From NCBI RefSeq assembly GCF_008831285.2, contig NC_045139.1, positions 23,046,412 to 23,106,411 of the forward strand: a stretch of DNA of 60,000 nt. Direction: 5' to 3'. This DNA is from Nymphaea colorata. Taxonomy: Eukaryota; Streptophyta; Magnoliopsida; Nymphaeales; Nymphaeaceae. The stretch's first letter is position 1, and every line of letters starts with the position of its first letter. Both the position numbers and the translations under genes were made by a program. Shown piece after piece: positions 56,325-58,645 of this stretch. The notes under the pieces are model-generated. The model did no database searches, was not told the DNA's origin, and saw nothing but the letters and a program-made list of their open reading frames with translations.

Positions 56325-57626
56325 ATGTATATATGGTATGAATGCATGTATGCATGTATGAATATGTTTTATATTTAAGTGCATACATATGAATCCCAAA
56401 AGTCCCTGCATACATTTATGCCTGAGTATACAAGAGAGCCAGAGAAAGAGGTTTTTATAAAGGTCAAAAAAACATAAATATACAAAAGAAAATGAAAAAC
56501 AAAACCAAATTTCACAACAATCTCTAAGGAGAACAGACAAGAGTTTCTCGGAAGGCACTTGCCTGAAGTTTGTTACACAAACTGCCCGAATTCCAGCTTC
56601 TGCAGCAGCTCGACATGCAATAGGAACAACATCAGAAATCTGTTTTTACAAGAAGGTAAACATAAGAAACGGATTTTTCTGATTGTGCAAAGAAGGGCAA
56701 AGCTTTTACCTGAAAATGAAATTCATACTTATCTACATTTTTTGCTGCACAAATCTATTAATACTGATGTGCAATACGCATGCATGGTGTAAGATGGTCA
56801 AACCAAAAAAGATACAATAGACAAAGATGGTGACTTAACTCTAAAGCATAAACACCTCTAACATATTTATGCATTTGATAAAGGGAAATAATATTTGATA
56901 CCACTAAATCAGCTTGTATAGAATGCAGCCATTCAGCCTCTGTTGCCAATATCGATGCACGAGGTACCACAGCTGTCTCAGAATACTGTTATTGCCAATG
57001 AAATAAAATAAAATTAAAATAAGGTGCCGAATAAGAAGATATCTAAAAAAACTTTTAATAGTAGCAAAAGTAAGATAAGCCAGATGAACACAAAGACAAC
57101 CCCCCAAGAACACATCATGTGTTCATCTTAATTCTTAAATCTTAATCAAATTTAACTACTGGATATCAGAAGAACATGTAACAAACTAAAATGTATTCAT
57201 GAAAAGGATTAAAGAGGCTTGGATACAAAAGTTAACAGCAGACTAAATTTTGAACTCTGTACAGATTACTACTTATACACCATTAAATCTCCTTTTATAT
57301 GAAAAGCACAATATCGACAAGGATTAATTCTTAACCTTCTCCAAAGAAGCAAGGCAATCCACAGTAAGTGCATCTGCCTGCACAGCCCCAGAGTCTAACA
57401 AAACCTGCAAGCATTCAAAACACAAACACAGGATGGCTTTAAACTTCATCTGCGAAGGGAGAAAGAACAACAAATTGTCATCCATTATCATTATAGCTGA
57501 ATGAAATAGCCAATAGACCTTGCGAATGAAGAGATTTGATGACTTTATCTCACTGGTAAAAACAAAGTCAGGTGCACCAGTTACAACATGAACATCATGA
57601 CCAGCTGCCACAAGATGCCGTGCAAC
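5288..57626 (-). CDS. ARA1: L-arabinokinase gene, 28 of its coding exons (5' end outside window)
   Basis: The enzyme phosphorylates free L-arabinose (ATP + L-arabinose to beta-L-arabinose 1-phosphate), salvaging sugar released from cell-wall polymers for UDP-arabinose synthesis. The joined exons give 959 residues plus stop and follow the plant arabinokinase order: a glycosyltransferase-like N-terminal part (visible residues 1 to about 400), then a GHMP kinase (about 461-959). Kinase signatures are [14 protein letters not shown] in the exon at 45768, [11 protein letters not shown] in the exon at 36393 and [13 protein letters not shown] in the exon at 5649. Exons, 5' to 3' (high to low coordinate), are listed separately. 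All phases agree and no internal stop occurs, so the gene looks functional. The first exon, expected to carry the GHGFGHATR-type motif, was not found up to 60000. Introns make up about 94 percent of the visible span. Assignment rests on recognising the family across its whole length; a close paralogue is possible. Confidence 0.95.
5649..5852 (-). CDS. ARA1: ARA1 visible exon 27 (GHMP third motif)
   Basis: 68 codons, phase 0: [19 protein letters not shown], a basic linker, then [17 protein letters not shown]. The glycine-rich loop packs against ATP in GHMP kinases. Confidence 0.95.
6365..6436 (-). CDS. ARA1: ARA1 visible exon 26
   Basis: 24 codons, phase 0: [20 protein letters not shown] then LLYQ. 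Acceptor AAG, donor GTAAAG. Confidence 0.92.
6724..6889 (-). CDS. ARA1: ARA1 visible exon 25
   Basis: 166 bp, encoding [30 protein letters not shown] and the [15 protein letters not shown] end. Donor GTAAGT. Confidence 0.94.
7151..7369 (-). CDS. ARA1: ARA1 visible exon 24
   Basis: 219 bp, encoding (S)[18 protein letters not shown], a variable linker, then [20 protein letters not shown]. The split serine completes precisely with the exon 22.4 kb upstream, which supports splicing across the transposon nest. Confidence 0.94.
7790..8770 (+). mobile_element. Decayed copia 5' end (LTR tail, primer site, gag)
   Basis: A TTTACA end is followed at 8217 by TGGTGTCAGAAGCC, a primer-binding-site-like sequence. 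At about 8390-8460 broken frames read LNGTNYLV and LKIQIKG, typical of the copia gag start. Stops and frameshifts are many. The left LTR edge is not visible, so the start is approximate. Confidence 0.55.
8908..8929. repeat. (GA)n microsatellite
   Basis: Uninterrupted GA run, with further GA-rich patches to 9125. Confidence 0.9.
8930..9790. other. Intronic stretch without recognised feature
   Basis: GA-rich at its left side. The longest reading frame starts inside the GA repeat and resembles no family I know. Confidence 0.5.
9800..10560. mobile_element. Degenerate GTATCG-rich transposon
   Basis: Both ends are dense in short palindromes of the GTATCGTAT/ATACGATAC type (9815-9930 and 10480-10530), like the element at 30449-31328. 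Ends and target duplication are not clear. Confidence 0.45.
10839..10958. mobile_element. Short palindromic MITE
   Basis: Starts CATTGTCACAAATATCG and ends with the near-complement. Arms of about 27 bp reading CACAAATATCGTGTTTTATT meet around a 60-bp centre. The end sequence matches the CATTGTCACA family seen elsewhere in this gene. The flanks give no clean duplication. Confidence 0.7.
11225..11650 (+). pseudogene. Old copia 1, part before reverse transcriptase
   Basis: Broken frames read the linker and start of a copia reverse transcriptase, ending [12 protein letters not shown] at the insertion point of element B. The continuation lies at 14896. Confidence 0.6.
11651..11811 (+). repeat. 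Element B 5' LTR
   Basis: 161 bp, TG...CA ends, with a CTATATAAAG TATA box near 11750. It lacks 3 bp (GAG) found in the 3' copy. Confidence 0.95.
12444..13343 (+). CDS. Element B truncated gag
   Basis: 299 residues. Residues 1 to about 296 match element A gag almost exactly, including the RNA-binding GRGG stretch and the zinc knuckle [14 protein letters not shown]. The deletion junction near 13334 shifts the frame, and the protein ends a few residues later. It could still form particles if expressed, but with no protease or integrase of its own. Confidence 0.85.
   Translation: MSEISSGANTSSFVSSGEMKSSPFSSIITKMDGGNYEMWAMQVKRTLIAHEKEHLILEPEPVQKVGKYTTWFKDNSLVMVWIVGTLSQEIANEVLHKDSAKDMWDSLAATYSQARNETRIMQLHHDIHQMRQDGRPLHTYYSSLKSMFERLNSYFPACKCEQQKAYRDMLMVGVFLSGLDSVYESAKNQMLTSPSIPPIDEAYSRLSRIPISASTVPDTTSAMLATRGRGGPFFARGRGGHGRGNTPSRPVCQFCHRIGHTVDKCWQKHGRPAFANQTVSTDSPEQPKPQHTASSSVYC
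13336..14724 (+). pseudogene. Element B reverse transcriptase-RNase H without a proper start
   Basis: From the junction the frame matches element A residue ~950 to the end. It includes [15 protein letters not shown], and the RNase H motifs DADYAGC and [10 protein letters not shown], ending FDIYAPT. It is open and continuous with a 577-codon frame that starts at 12991 in the wrong frame of gag. It is not fused in frame to gag, so normal translation is not expected. Confidence 0.85.
14732..14895 (+). repeat. Element B 3' LTR
   Basis: 164 bp, same ends as the 5' copy, followed by TACCC. Confidence 0.95.
14896..15030 (+). pseudogene. Old copia 1, reverse transcriptase continuation
   Basis: Frames read [20 protein letters not shown] with small shifts, then [14 protein letters not shown]. 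Together with 11225-11650 this restores the usual [17 protein letters not shown] context, showing that element B landed in it. Confidence 0.75.
15031..15540. other. Intronic stretch without recognised feature
   Basis: AT-rich, no long reading frame. It may be decayed retrotransposon sequence. Confidence 0.5.
15541..15974 (+). pseudogene. Old copia 2, part before reverse transcriptase
   Basis: Reads [18 protein letters not shown] near 15670 and [13 protein letters not shown] near 15780, the linker between integrase and reverse transcriptase in copia. It is interrupted at 15975 by element A and resumes near 21890. Confidence 0.7.
15975..16138 (-). repeat. Element A 3' LTR
   Basis: 164 bp, TG...CA on the minus strand, TATA box at 16031-16040. 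Confidence 0.97.
16139..16150 (-). promoter_or_regulatory. Element A polypurine tract
   Basis: Minus strand CTTGAGGGGGAG directly before the 3' LTR; primes plus-strand DNA synthesis in LTR retrotransposons. Confidence 0.9.
16146..20384 (-). CDS. Copia gag-pol polyprotein, element A
   Basis: 1412 residues with no stop or frameshift. In order: gag (about 30-230), zinc knuckle C252-C255-H260-C265, protease DSGA at 355-358, integrase zinc region (H485, H490, C514), integrase catalytic D542, D605 and E641, reverse transcriptase with D1011 and YVDD at 1096-1099, RNase H with DADYAGC near 1259 and E1302. The order protease-integrase-RT-RNase H is diagnostic of Ty1/copia. One oddity: the first cysteine of the integrase HHCC finger is tyrosine (Y511; codon TAT where TGT is expected), which may impair integrase. 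The start ATG at 20384 matches that of element B. It shares its last codons with the polypurine tract. Confidence 0.97.
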   Translation of the reverse strand: MSEISSGANTSSFVSSGEMKSSPFSSIITKMDGGNYEMWAMQVKRTLIAHEKEHLILEPEPVQKVGKYTTWFKDNSLVMVWIVGTLSQEIANEVLHKDSAKDMWDSLAATYSHARNETRIMQLHHDIHQMRQDGRPLHTYYSSLKSMFERLNSYFPACKCEQQKAYRDMLMVGVFLSGLDSVYESAKNQMLTSPSIPPIDEAYSRLSRIPISASTVPDTTSAMLATRGRGGPFFARGRGGRGRGNTPSRPVCQFCHRIGHTVDKCWQKHGRPAFANQTVSTDSPEQPKPQHMVSSSELHVDDILSQLRHLIGDSAHPSPGPTTSTVPTAASASSSGMYSACTVCSPPDTTDWLIDSGASTHLCGDKMQFTSYVPTPPGRSVILADGKDSPVVGHGEVQLTSSLPLQHVLHAPEFPHSLLSISQITRELNCRAIFDSSSLVFQDILTGRVIGSGREQGGLYRLVHSFPFAGSTSSGSSSSSAYTWHLRFGHLPFQKLLHVLPQLSHKSSFQYESCQLGKHHRSSFPPRSSRSSHSVFELLHFDVWGPSRTPDLQGHRYYLVAVDDYSRVSWVFLMKHKSEAGHVIKNFINEILTQFDTCVKIVRSDNALEFCASSLEQFFRDKGIIHQTSCAYTSQQNGVAERKHRHILDVARTIIIHSHVPHSYWGDAVLTACYLINRMPSSVLGDLIPFSVLFPDRALFSVAPRIFGCVAFVQLLGPGRDKLSPRAIKTIFVGYSRTQKGYRCYDPSTRRYYVSADVTFFESTSYFSPNGTQLRVPEFSDEVHLPLPLMSYPQPVASRFGAIYQRRTKPVQPAPCAPVPSPSMPKVLPEHTNPADHSLCDDATGDSPEHATGPHINELDMPIAQRKGKRSCTMHPLSGHLSMARLTPTYRQFVKGLSAVALPQTPMDALSDPKWAAAMQEEIDALQSRGTWTLVTPSSDAAIVGCRWVFTVKYRADGSIERYKARLVAKGYTQTYGVDYYDTFSPVARHASLRVLLAVAVSKNWSLSQLDVKNAFLYGDLHEEVYMQQPPGFVAEGECQKVCRLRKAIYGLKQSPRAWFQKLSENIEYEGFRRSSADHSLFVKKTSTGTVIVLVYVDDIIVTGDDIQGISNIKGVLGRHFVTKDLGELRYFLGIEFARNQKGLIMCQRKYVTDVLQETGMLGCRPASTPMDINTRLYDDDTEDVDARQYRGIVGKLLYITVTRPDIAYAVSRVSQFMDKPKKVHWDAAMMILRYLKNSPGMGLFFQNGTSLTISVYVDADYAGCHLDRKSTTGFCVFIGSNLVTWKSKKQTVVARSSAESEYRAMAQATAEVMWVRSLMLDLTVEVPLPMQLLGDNKAALFIANNPAFHERTKHVEVDCHYTRDMIQKGFVSTSHISTTGQTADIFTKALARGPFQSCCSKLSLFDIYAPT
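20445..20990 (-). CDS. Leader reading frame upstream of gag, element A
   Basis: 181 codons, rich in Pro, Arg, Ala and Cys, starting MSPTERRR and ending in a stop 60 bases before the gag ATG, in the same frame as gag. Element B keeps the MSPTERRR start (11848) but indels end it after 97 codons. It may be only a by-product of the GC-rich repeated leader. Confidence 0.35.
   Translation of the reverse strand: MSPTERRRRRLIGVSRRRRPLPPCPLPPRPLPPCPLPPDPSLLPLVALPIVCLRRLRLCLLRPSACARLPAPPPPPVPPAPVCLRPSACATAARLPAPVSLRPSSCVFPLHAAPPLLCTLLRRCSAAALPVVLHADFLLTVVSGISLRSALLLPLLADRTSGLLPALTTYCFMISMLSFDM
20580..20960 (-). repeat. GC-rich repetitive leader of element A
   Basis: Irregular short repeats of the GCGCAGGCGGACGGGC type on the plus strand. 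The equivalent in element B is 11880-12140. Lengths differ between copies (leader 642 against 632 bp), suggesting replication slippage. Confidence 0.75.
21015..21026 (-). promoter_or_regulatory. Element A primer-binding site
   Basis: Minus strand TGGTATCAGAGC immediately after the 5' LTR, complementary to the 3' end of initiator methionine tRNA. Confidence 0.93.
21027..21190 (-). repeat. Element A 5' LTR
   Basis: 164 bp, reads as identical to the 3' copy. It carries the promoter for the element. Confidence 0.97.
21083..21092 (-). promoter_or_regulatory. TATA box in element A 5' LTR
   Basis: TCTATATAAA-type box on the minus strand within a short LTR, the expected core promoter. Because ARA1 is on the same strand, read-through would enter the last five ARA1 exons. 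Confidence 0.7.
21196..21885. other. Sequence between element A and resumed old copia 2
   Basis: Contains a CT-rich patch near 21340 and short related motifs around AAAAGGCACC (21430-21620). It does not read as copia and may be a further decayed insertion. No gene seen. Confidence 0.4.
21886..22737 (+). pseudogene. Old copia 2, reverse transcriptase and RNase H
   Basis: Broken frames read [66 protein letters not shown] and RYCAFMG. It is cut within RNase H at 22737 by element D. Many stops; an old copy. Confidence 0.8.
22738..23064 (-). repeat. Element D LTR
   Basis: 327 bp. On the minus strand it starts TGATAAGATATTGG and ends CCCAAAATCTTACA. Confidence 0.75.
23299..23535 (-). pseudogene. 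Element D RNase H fragment
   Basis: 78 codons with [35 protein letters not shown] and CIFTGCNLV, the start of copia RNase H. Downstream pieces (CDNQSAI-like, [15 protein letters not shown]) follow in broken frames toward 23080. Confidence 0.8.
23559..23797 (+). repeat. Element C 5' LTR
   Basis: 239 bp, TGTTGACGTG...TTCAACA. The first ~140 bp recur at 28939. Confidence 0.9.
24444..24785 (+). pseudogene. Element C gag, first part
   Basis: Starts [13 protein letters not shown] and includes [15 protein letters not shown] and NPMWDMW. It is interrupted after ILEQ by the insertion at 24786 and resumes at 25814. Confidence 0.75.
24786..25808 (+). mobile_element. LTR insertion in element C gag
   Basis: 1023 bp flanked by the 5-bp repeat AGATG (24781-24785 and 25809-25813). 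Removing it restores the gag frame [14 protein letters not shown]. Its first 308 bp (24786-25093) form an LTR with TG...CA ends and a TATAAAA box, followed by primer site TGGTATCAGAGCGAGG at 25096 and a gag-like start [12 protein letters not shown]. No second LTR is present; only CA remains next to the right AGATG. Confidence 0.8.
25814..26728 (+). pseudogene. Element C gag end and protease
   Basis: Reads [20 protein letters not shown] with a stop soon after, then a knuckle [14 protein letters not shown] in which the last cysteine is tyrosine. Protease [15 protein letters not shown] lies near 26516. A frameshift near 26700 follows. Confidence 0.8.
26770..27882 (+). pseudogene. Element C integrase
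   Basis: [39 protein letters not shown] and NGVVERKN give the D-D-E catalytic set. A stop at 27427 splits the domain, and the C-terminal part continues to 27882 ([10 protein letters not shown]). Confidence 0.85.
28360..28944 (+). pseudogene. Element C RNase H with deleted reverse transcriptase
   Basis: The frame jumps from NKNRMWEVV (start of the RT region) straight into RILCYLK and [10 protein letters not shown] of RNase H, so the whole YVDD core is gone. It then reads [20 protein letters not shown] and [10 protein letters not shown] after a frameshift. Confidence 0.85.
28939..29080 (+). repeat. Element C 3' LTR, truncated
   Basis: Matches the first ~140 bp of the left LTR and then changes to unrelated copia RNase H sequence. 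Confidence 0.85.
29099..29479. repeat. Inverted repeat made of copia RNase H sequence
   Basis: Arms at 29099-29185 and 29393-29479 are 87 bp each with 4 mismatches by my reading, around a 207-bp loop. Each arm encodes the RNase H stretch [16 protein letters not shown] (intact in the right arm on the minus strand; the left arm has a stop). Confidence 0.9.
29784..29860 (-). CDS. ARA1: ARA1 visible exon 23
   Basis: 77 bp, encoding [25 protein letters not shown] and two bases of a serine. Its donor GTATGA starts the 22.4-kb intron. Confidence 0.93.
29861..29946 (-). other. Short ARA1 intron
   Basis: 86-bp GT-AG intron, shown here as contrast to its 22.4-kb neighbour. Confidence 0.9.
29947..30042 (-). 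CDS. ARA1: ARA1 visible exon 22
   Basis: 32 codons, phase 0: [20 protein letters not shown] and [21 protein letters not shown] is a conserved loop of galactokinase-like kinases. Confidence 0.94.
30449..31328. mobile_element. GTATCG-palindrome hAT-like element
   Basis: 880 bp in the intron between the exons at 29947 and 31718. Ends CAATGTTGTAAAAGG and (complement) CAGTGTTATCTG, flanked by near-identical 8-mers GACATGGC and GACTTGCC. The right third (31060-31320) has many GTATCG/CGATAC palindromes and a repeated unit containing GTATCGTATAGGTTTTTCAA. No transposase. Confidence 0.7.
31718..31761 (-). CDS. ARA1: ARA1 visible exon 21 (micro-exon)
   Basis: 44 bp, the shortest visible exon: [14 protein letters not shown]. 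It is flanked by introns of 4631 and 1675 bp, both with transposons. Acceptor TGTCAG, donor GTAAGG. Confidence 0.9.
32699..33365. mobile_element. GC-rich insertion with 9-bp target duplication
   Basis: 667 bp of far higher GC than its surroundings, flanked by ATCATTTGT (32690-32698 and 33366-33374). Contains pyrimidine repeats (CCTCCTCCGTCTCC type, 32820-32940) and a repeated GGGGGTCGGCC unit (33170-33260). On the minus strand it begins TAGGGGTGGGTATTGGGCC, resembling ends of some hAT-type elements, but the other end does not match it. Long reading frames on both strands are low complexity. Confidence 0.7.
34209..34298. repeat. 45-bp tandem duplication
   Basis: Two nearly identical copies containing ATTACAAACAGAATAACATA. 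Confidence 0.92.
35648..35710. repeat. 21-bp tandem repeat, three copies
   Basis: Unit TTCGCCTCTCGCCGTTCGCA plus G, with one or two changes per copy. Confidence 0.93.
36067..36110. repeat. (TAA)n microsatellite
   Basis: AT-rich trinucleotide run, followed at 36120-36193 by a second right end of the CTATGTCAC family, ending CACCTATGTGACATAG. Confidence 0.85.
36393..36480 (-). CDS. ARA1: ARA1 visible exon 20 (GHMP ATP-binding motif)
   Basis: 88 bp. Contains [15 protein letters not shown], the glycine/serine phosphate-binding loop shared by galactokinase, homoserine kinase, mevalonate kinase and phosphomevalonate kinase. Ends one base into a glycine codon. Confidence 0.95.
36481..38211 (-). 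other. ARA1 intron without recognised insertion
   Basis: 1731 bp, AT-rich; no complete transposon, RNA gene or extra exon seen. Confidence 0.7.
38212..38293 (-). CDS. ARA1: ARA1 visible exon 19
   Basis: 82 bp, encoding [20 protein letters not shown] and NDSISIL. Intron of 78 bp upstream. Confidence 0.93.
38372..38502 (-). CDS. ARA1: ARA1 visible exon 18
   Basis: 131 bp, encoding [20 protein letters not shown] and [19 protein letters not shown]. It ends two bases into a lysine codon before donor GTTAGT. Confidence 0.93.
38662..38787 (-). CDS. ARA1: ARA1 visible exon 17
   Basis: 42 codons, phase 0, from [12 protein letters not shown] through [16 protein letters not shown] to LQI. It lies 6980 bp from the previous exon, and begins after a plain AAG acceptor. 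Confidence 0.92.
39102..39417. repeat. Diverged tandem duplication, period 162 bp
   Basis: Two ~150-bp copies sharing AAGTTAGACCCCACTTCCCA (39139 and 39301) and TTTTAGCTCACTTTTTA. Confidence 0.9.
39590..39770. mobile_element. LTR-like scrap
   Basis: Contains AGGATTTTTACGTGGTTCGG, a phrase common in plant retrotransposon LTRs, but no ends, primer site or coding part. Confidence 0.4.
39779..40368. mobile_element. CTATGTCAC-family element
   Basis: Ends CTATGTCACATAGGTACGGG and (complement) CTATGTCACGTGGGTGCGGG. A (TA)n run lies at 39858-39892. The flanking 8-mers do not match, so the outer limits may have been altered. Confidence 0.65.
40465..40746 (+). repeat. Element E 5' LTR
   Basis: 282 bp, TGTTAAGTTTG...TCTTACA. 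Confidence 0.93.
41046..42615 (+). pseudogene. Element E gag and protease
   Basis: Starts [14 protein letters not shown] with [12 protein letters not shown], shifts frame near 41200, reads gag to a TAG at 41716, then the knuckle [14 protein letters not shown] near 41920 and protease [14 protein letters not shown] near 42138. The stop at 42613 interrupts the integrase zinc region (WHGRLAH). Confidence 0.88.
42616..43797 (+). pseudogene. Element E integrase
   Basis: Residues of the D-D-E set are visible ([23 protein letters not shown]), with stops at 42776 and 42918. The C-terminal part reads [16 protein letters not shown]. Confidence 0.88.
43798..45350 (+). pseudogene. Element E reverse transcriptase and RNase H
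   Basis: Reads [33 protein letters not shown] and [12 protein letters not shown]. The tyrosine codon of the YVDD motif is a TAG stop (about 44395), followed by VDDIVITGN. Frame changes near 44640 and 44890 follow. RNase H retains [17 protein letters not shown] and [10 protein letters not shown]. Confidence 0.9.
45369..45626 (+). repeat. Element E 3' LTR
   Basis: 258 bp, matching the 5' LTR apart from substitutions and one short deletion. Confidence 0.93.
45768..45851 (-). CDS. ARA1: ARA1 visible exon 16 (GHMP substrate-binding motif)
   Basis: 28 codons, phase 0, with [19 protein letters not shown]. This is the galactokinase-type first motif that contacts the sugar. The next intron holds copia element E. 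Confidence 0.94.
45852..46961 (-). other. ARA1 intron, 1.1 kb
   Basis: Only the 36-bp tandem duplication and a short GA tract near 46065 are seen. Confidence 0.8.
46201..46271. repeat. 36-bp tandem duplication
   Basis: Two copies containing AACCATATGAAAGCAACTCC and ACAACGAGATTC, identical by eye. Lies in the intron between the exons at 45768 and 46962. Confidence 0.93.
46962..47130 (-). CDS. ARA1: ARA1 visible exon 15
   Basis: 169 bp, encoding [20 protein letters not shown] and, after a charged linker, [14 protein letters not shown]. It joins the glycosyltransferase-like part to the kinase. The donor GTCCTT is weak but gives the expected WE|ED junction. Confidence 0.9.
47205..47377 (-). CDS. 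ARA1: ARA1 visible exon 14
   Basis: 173 bp, encoding [33 protein letters not shown] and a variable acidic/lysine linker. The donor GTAAGT fixes the end two bases into a leucine codon. Confidence 0.92.
48275..48331 (-). CDS. ARA1: ARA1 visible exon 13
   Basis: 19 codons, [19 protein letters not shown], with CAG acceptor and GTAAGT donor. It sits alone between introns of 1670 and 897 bp. Confidence 0.92.
48680..48912. mobile_element. CATTGTCACA-family element, small
   Basis: Starts CATTGTCACAATCATC and ends with GATATCTGTGACAATT. Flanking GTTAG repeats (48672 and 48913) suggest a partial 8-bp duplication. Confidence 0.6.
48913..50001 (-). other. Rest of the 1.67-kb ARA1 intron
   Basis: No feature recognised besides the small element at its other end. 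Confidence 0.6.
50002..50121 (-). CDS. ARA1: ARA1 visible exon 12
   Basis: 40 codons, phase 0: [20 protein letters not shown] and [13 protein letters not shown]. The preceding intron is only 81 bp. Confidence 0.94.
50203..50312 (-). CDS. ARA1: ARA1 visible exon 11
   Basis: 110 bp, encoding [20 protein letters not shown] and [16 protein letters not shown]. This is the most conserved part of the N-terminal domain, the likely nucleotide-sugar-binding loop of the GT-B-like fold. Confidence 0.94.
50414..50516 (-). CDS. ARA1: ARA1 visible exon 10
   Basis: 103 bp (34 codons plus one base), encoding [14 protein letters not shown], then [18 protein letters not shown]. The final G starts the glycine completed in the next exon. 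Confidence 0.93.
50629..50682 (-). CDS. ARA1: ARA1 visible exon 9
   Basis: 18 codons, [18 protein letters not shown], flanked by TAG acceptor and GTATTC donor. It is too short to show as a long reading frame and was found by family order. Confidence 0.9.
50683..51361 (-). other. ARA1 intron, 679 bp
   Basis: No insertion, RNA gene or extra exon recognised. Confidence 0.75.
51362..51424 (-). CDS. ARA1: ARA1 visible exon 8
   Basis: 21 codons, phase 0: [12 protein letters not shown] and LVLFNFGGQ, the conserved strand before the second half of the glycosyltransferase-like fold. Donor GTAAGG. Confidence 0.93.
51511..51578 (-). CDS. ARA1: ARA1 visible exon 7
   Basis: 68 bp, encoding (M)[15 protein letters not shown] and PHKSRME. 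Acceptor CAG at 51579-51581, donor GTAAAT. Confidence 0.92.
51720..51777 (-). CDS. ARA1: ARA1 visible exon 6
   Basis: 58 bp, 19 codons plus one base. Encodes [19 protein letters not shown]. The last A joins TG of the next exon to form methionine. Donor GTATGG. Confidence 0.92.
51986..52052 (-). CDS. ARA1: ARA1 visible exon 5
   Basis: 67 bp completing the split serine, then [18 protein letters not shown] and IIWQ. The acceptor is TGCAG and the donor GTACTAAC. Confidence 0.93.
52595..52882. mobile_element. CTATGTCAC-family MITE with target duplication
   Basis: 288 bp, left CTCTGATACATGGGTGCG, right (complement) CTATGTCACATGGGTACGGG, flanked by 8-mers CTGAAAAG (52587-52594) and ATGAAAAG (52883-52890). 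Confidence 0.75.
53230..54757. mobile_element. hAT-like element with CATTGTCACATA ends
   Basis: 1528 bp. Left TATTGTCACATA, right (complement) CATTGTCACATATATCG, flanked by a perfect 8-bp duplication ATTCCAAC (53222-53229 and 54758-54765). The interior has an 80-bp tandem repeat and no transposase frame. Confidence 0.88.
53851..54058. repeat. 80-bp tandem repeat, 2.6 copies
   Basis: Units start at 53851, 53931 and 54011 with TTCATAACTTTATGTTC; changes are few. Confidence 0.95.
54999..55410. mobile_element. Degenerate CATTGTCACA-family copy
   Basis: Left end CATTGTCACAAATATCATTT is clear. The right end (TATCTATGGCAATAG) is mutated and no duplication is seen. Similar scraps continue to about 56050. 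Confidence 0.45.
56284..56320. repeat. (CT)n microsatellite
   Basis: Uninterrupted CT run within the GC-AG intron, about 240 bp from the exon. Confidence 0.95.
56563..56639 (-). CDS. ARA1: ARA1 visible exon 4 (followed by a GC donor)
   Basis: 77 bp: 25 codons plus AG of a split serine. Encodes [15 protein letters not shown] and AVCVTNF. The exon ends CAG followed directly by GCAAGT. Only this cut joins in frame to the next exon (AG + T = serine, then [10 protein letters not shown]), so the intron is GC-AG. No GT at a usable position is seen. Confidence 0.9.
56902..56985 (-). CDS. ARA1: ARA1 visible exon 3
   Basis: 28 codons, phase 0. Encodes [20 protein letters not shown] and the following IQADLV. 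The donor is GTATCA. Confidence 0.93.
57336..57404 (-). CDS. ARA1: ARA1 visible exon 2
   Basis: 23 codons, phase 0 at both ends, encoding [16 protein letters not shown] and then LASLEK. The donor is GTTAAG. It is 114 bp from the previous exon. Confidence 0.93.
57519..57626 (-). CDS. ARA1: ARA1 visible exon 1
   Basis: 36 codons, in phase at both ends. Encodes the [20 protein letters not shown] stretch of the glycosyltransferase-like domain. Acceptor CAG at 57627-57629 and donor GT at 57517-57518. The coding exon before it is not in the window. Confidence 0.93.
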
Positions 57627-58645
57627 CTGAAAATTGGTGAAAACTTGAGAACCATGATGATGGAAACATTTAACCGTTGTTGCTAATATCACCAGAATAA
57701 GAAACCCATGAAACTTACTAAGCCTCCATAATTCACTAGCCTAAGAGAACAATTTATAGAGGCAATTTGCCTCACGATCACTTTAACTGACCAACCTTTC
57801 ATATATTGTGCATGAAATAAAGGTAAATAACAAAAAAGACAAATACTCGAAGACCACCTTACATGGGGAAGTAAGATCCAACAGACGCACACTTCCTCAG
57901 CAGGAAGCACTTTCCTTGCCGGAAAGCAGGGGAAGTGCCAGAAACACTTCTCTCTGATGGTAAGGTACCTTACTCTAGCTTCCCACCTCACTGCCAGTCT
58001 TTCCCCTTTTGCTTCCCACTTTATTTGCTATTCACAACTAAAAACTTCTCTGTCGACTATCCAGATACTATTAATCTTTTTATTATAATAAGTTCATTCG
58101 GTAGTTTTACATTGACAGATTGATCTGCTGTTTCATCGTATTCCTTCCCACGTTATTTATTACTCATTTCTAATTCCACAACCTAGACATTTTTTCTTTT
58201 TTTTTTGTGTGTTTTTCCATAGGCGCTTCACAATCATATCCCACATCCAGCTGCCTCCTCTTCTTTACCACCTGCTTACCCACTTCCATCTCATGTGTCA
58301 TTTCCCATATGCAATTTGTTTACTGGTGACAGTGATGAAGCAAAATCAAAATTGTAACTCAAAAATTTGAAATGAAACTGCAACACTTGAAACCAAATCA
58401 GGAATAAGGACTAAACAAGAGAGATGAGACTTTCTTTTTTGTGCCAAAAGATGAACAAACCCAACAAAACCAATGTCAGAAAAATTGCCTAACAAACAAG
58501 AACAATCTCTACAAGTGTGGCCACCAATTCCATATCCAGAATGTCAACAAAGGCCCAAAAAGGCCAAAATGTTCACTTTTGTGCCAATGAAGAGATAAAG
58601 AAACCAAGTAAAGGACAGCTCAATAATTAAAAATATAGTCCACAG

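Larger units (their letters stand above)
52053..56562 (-). other. ARA1 GC-AG intron (4.5 kb)
   Basis: Donor GCAAGT at 56557-56562, acceptor TGCAG at 52053-52057. Carries the hAT-like elements at 52595 and 53230, a decayed copy near 54999 and a (CT)n run at 56284. Confidence 0.9.

Noticed and set aside
57324-57692. Start codon at 57692 as the ARA1 start
   Set aside because: The residues before VARHLV are intron sequence preceding a CAG acceptor and do not match the family's N-terminus.
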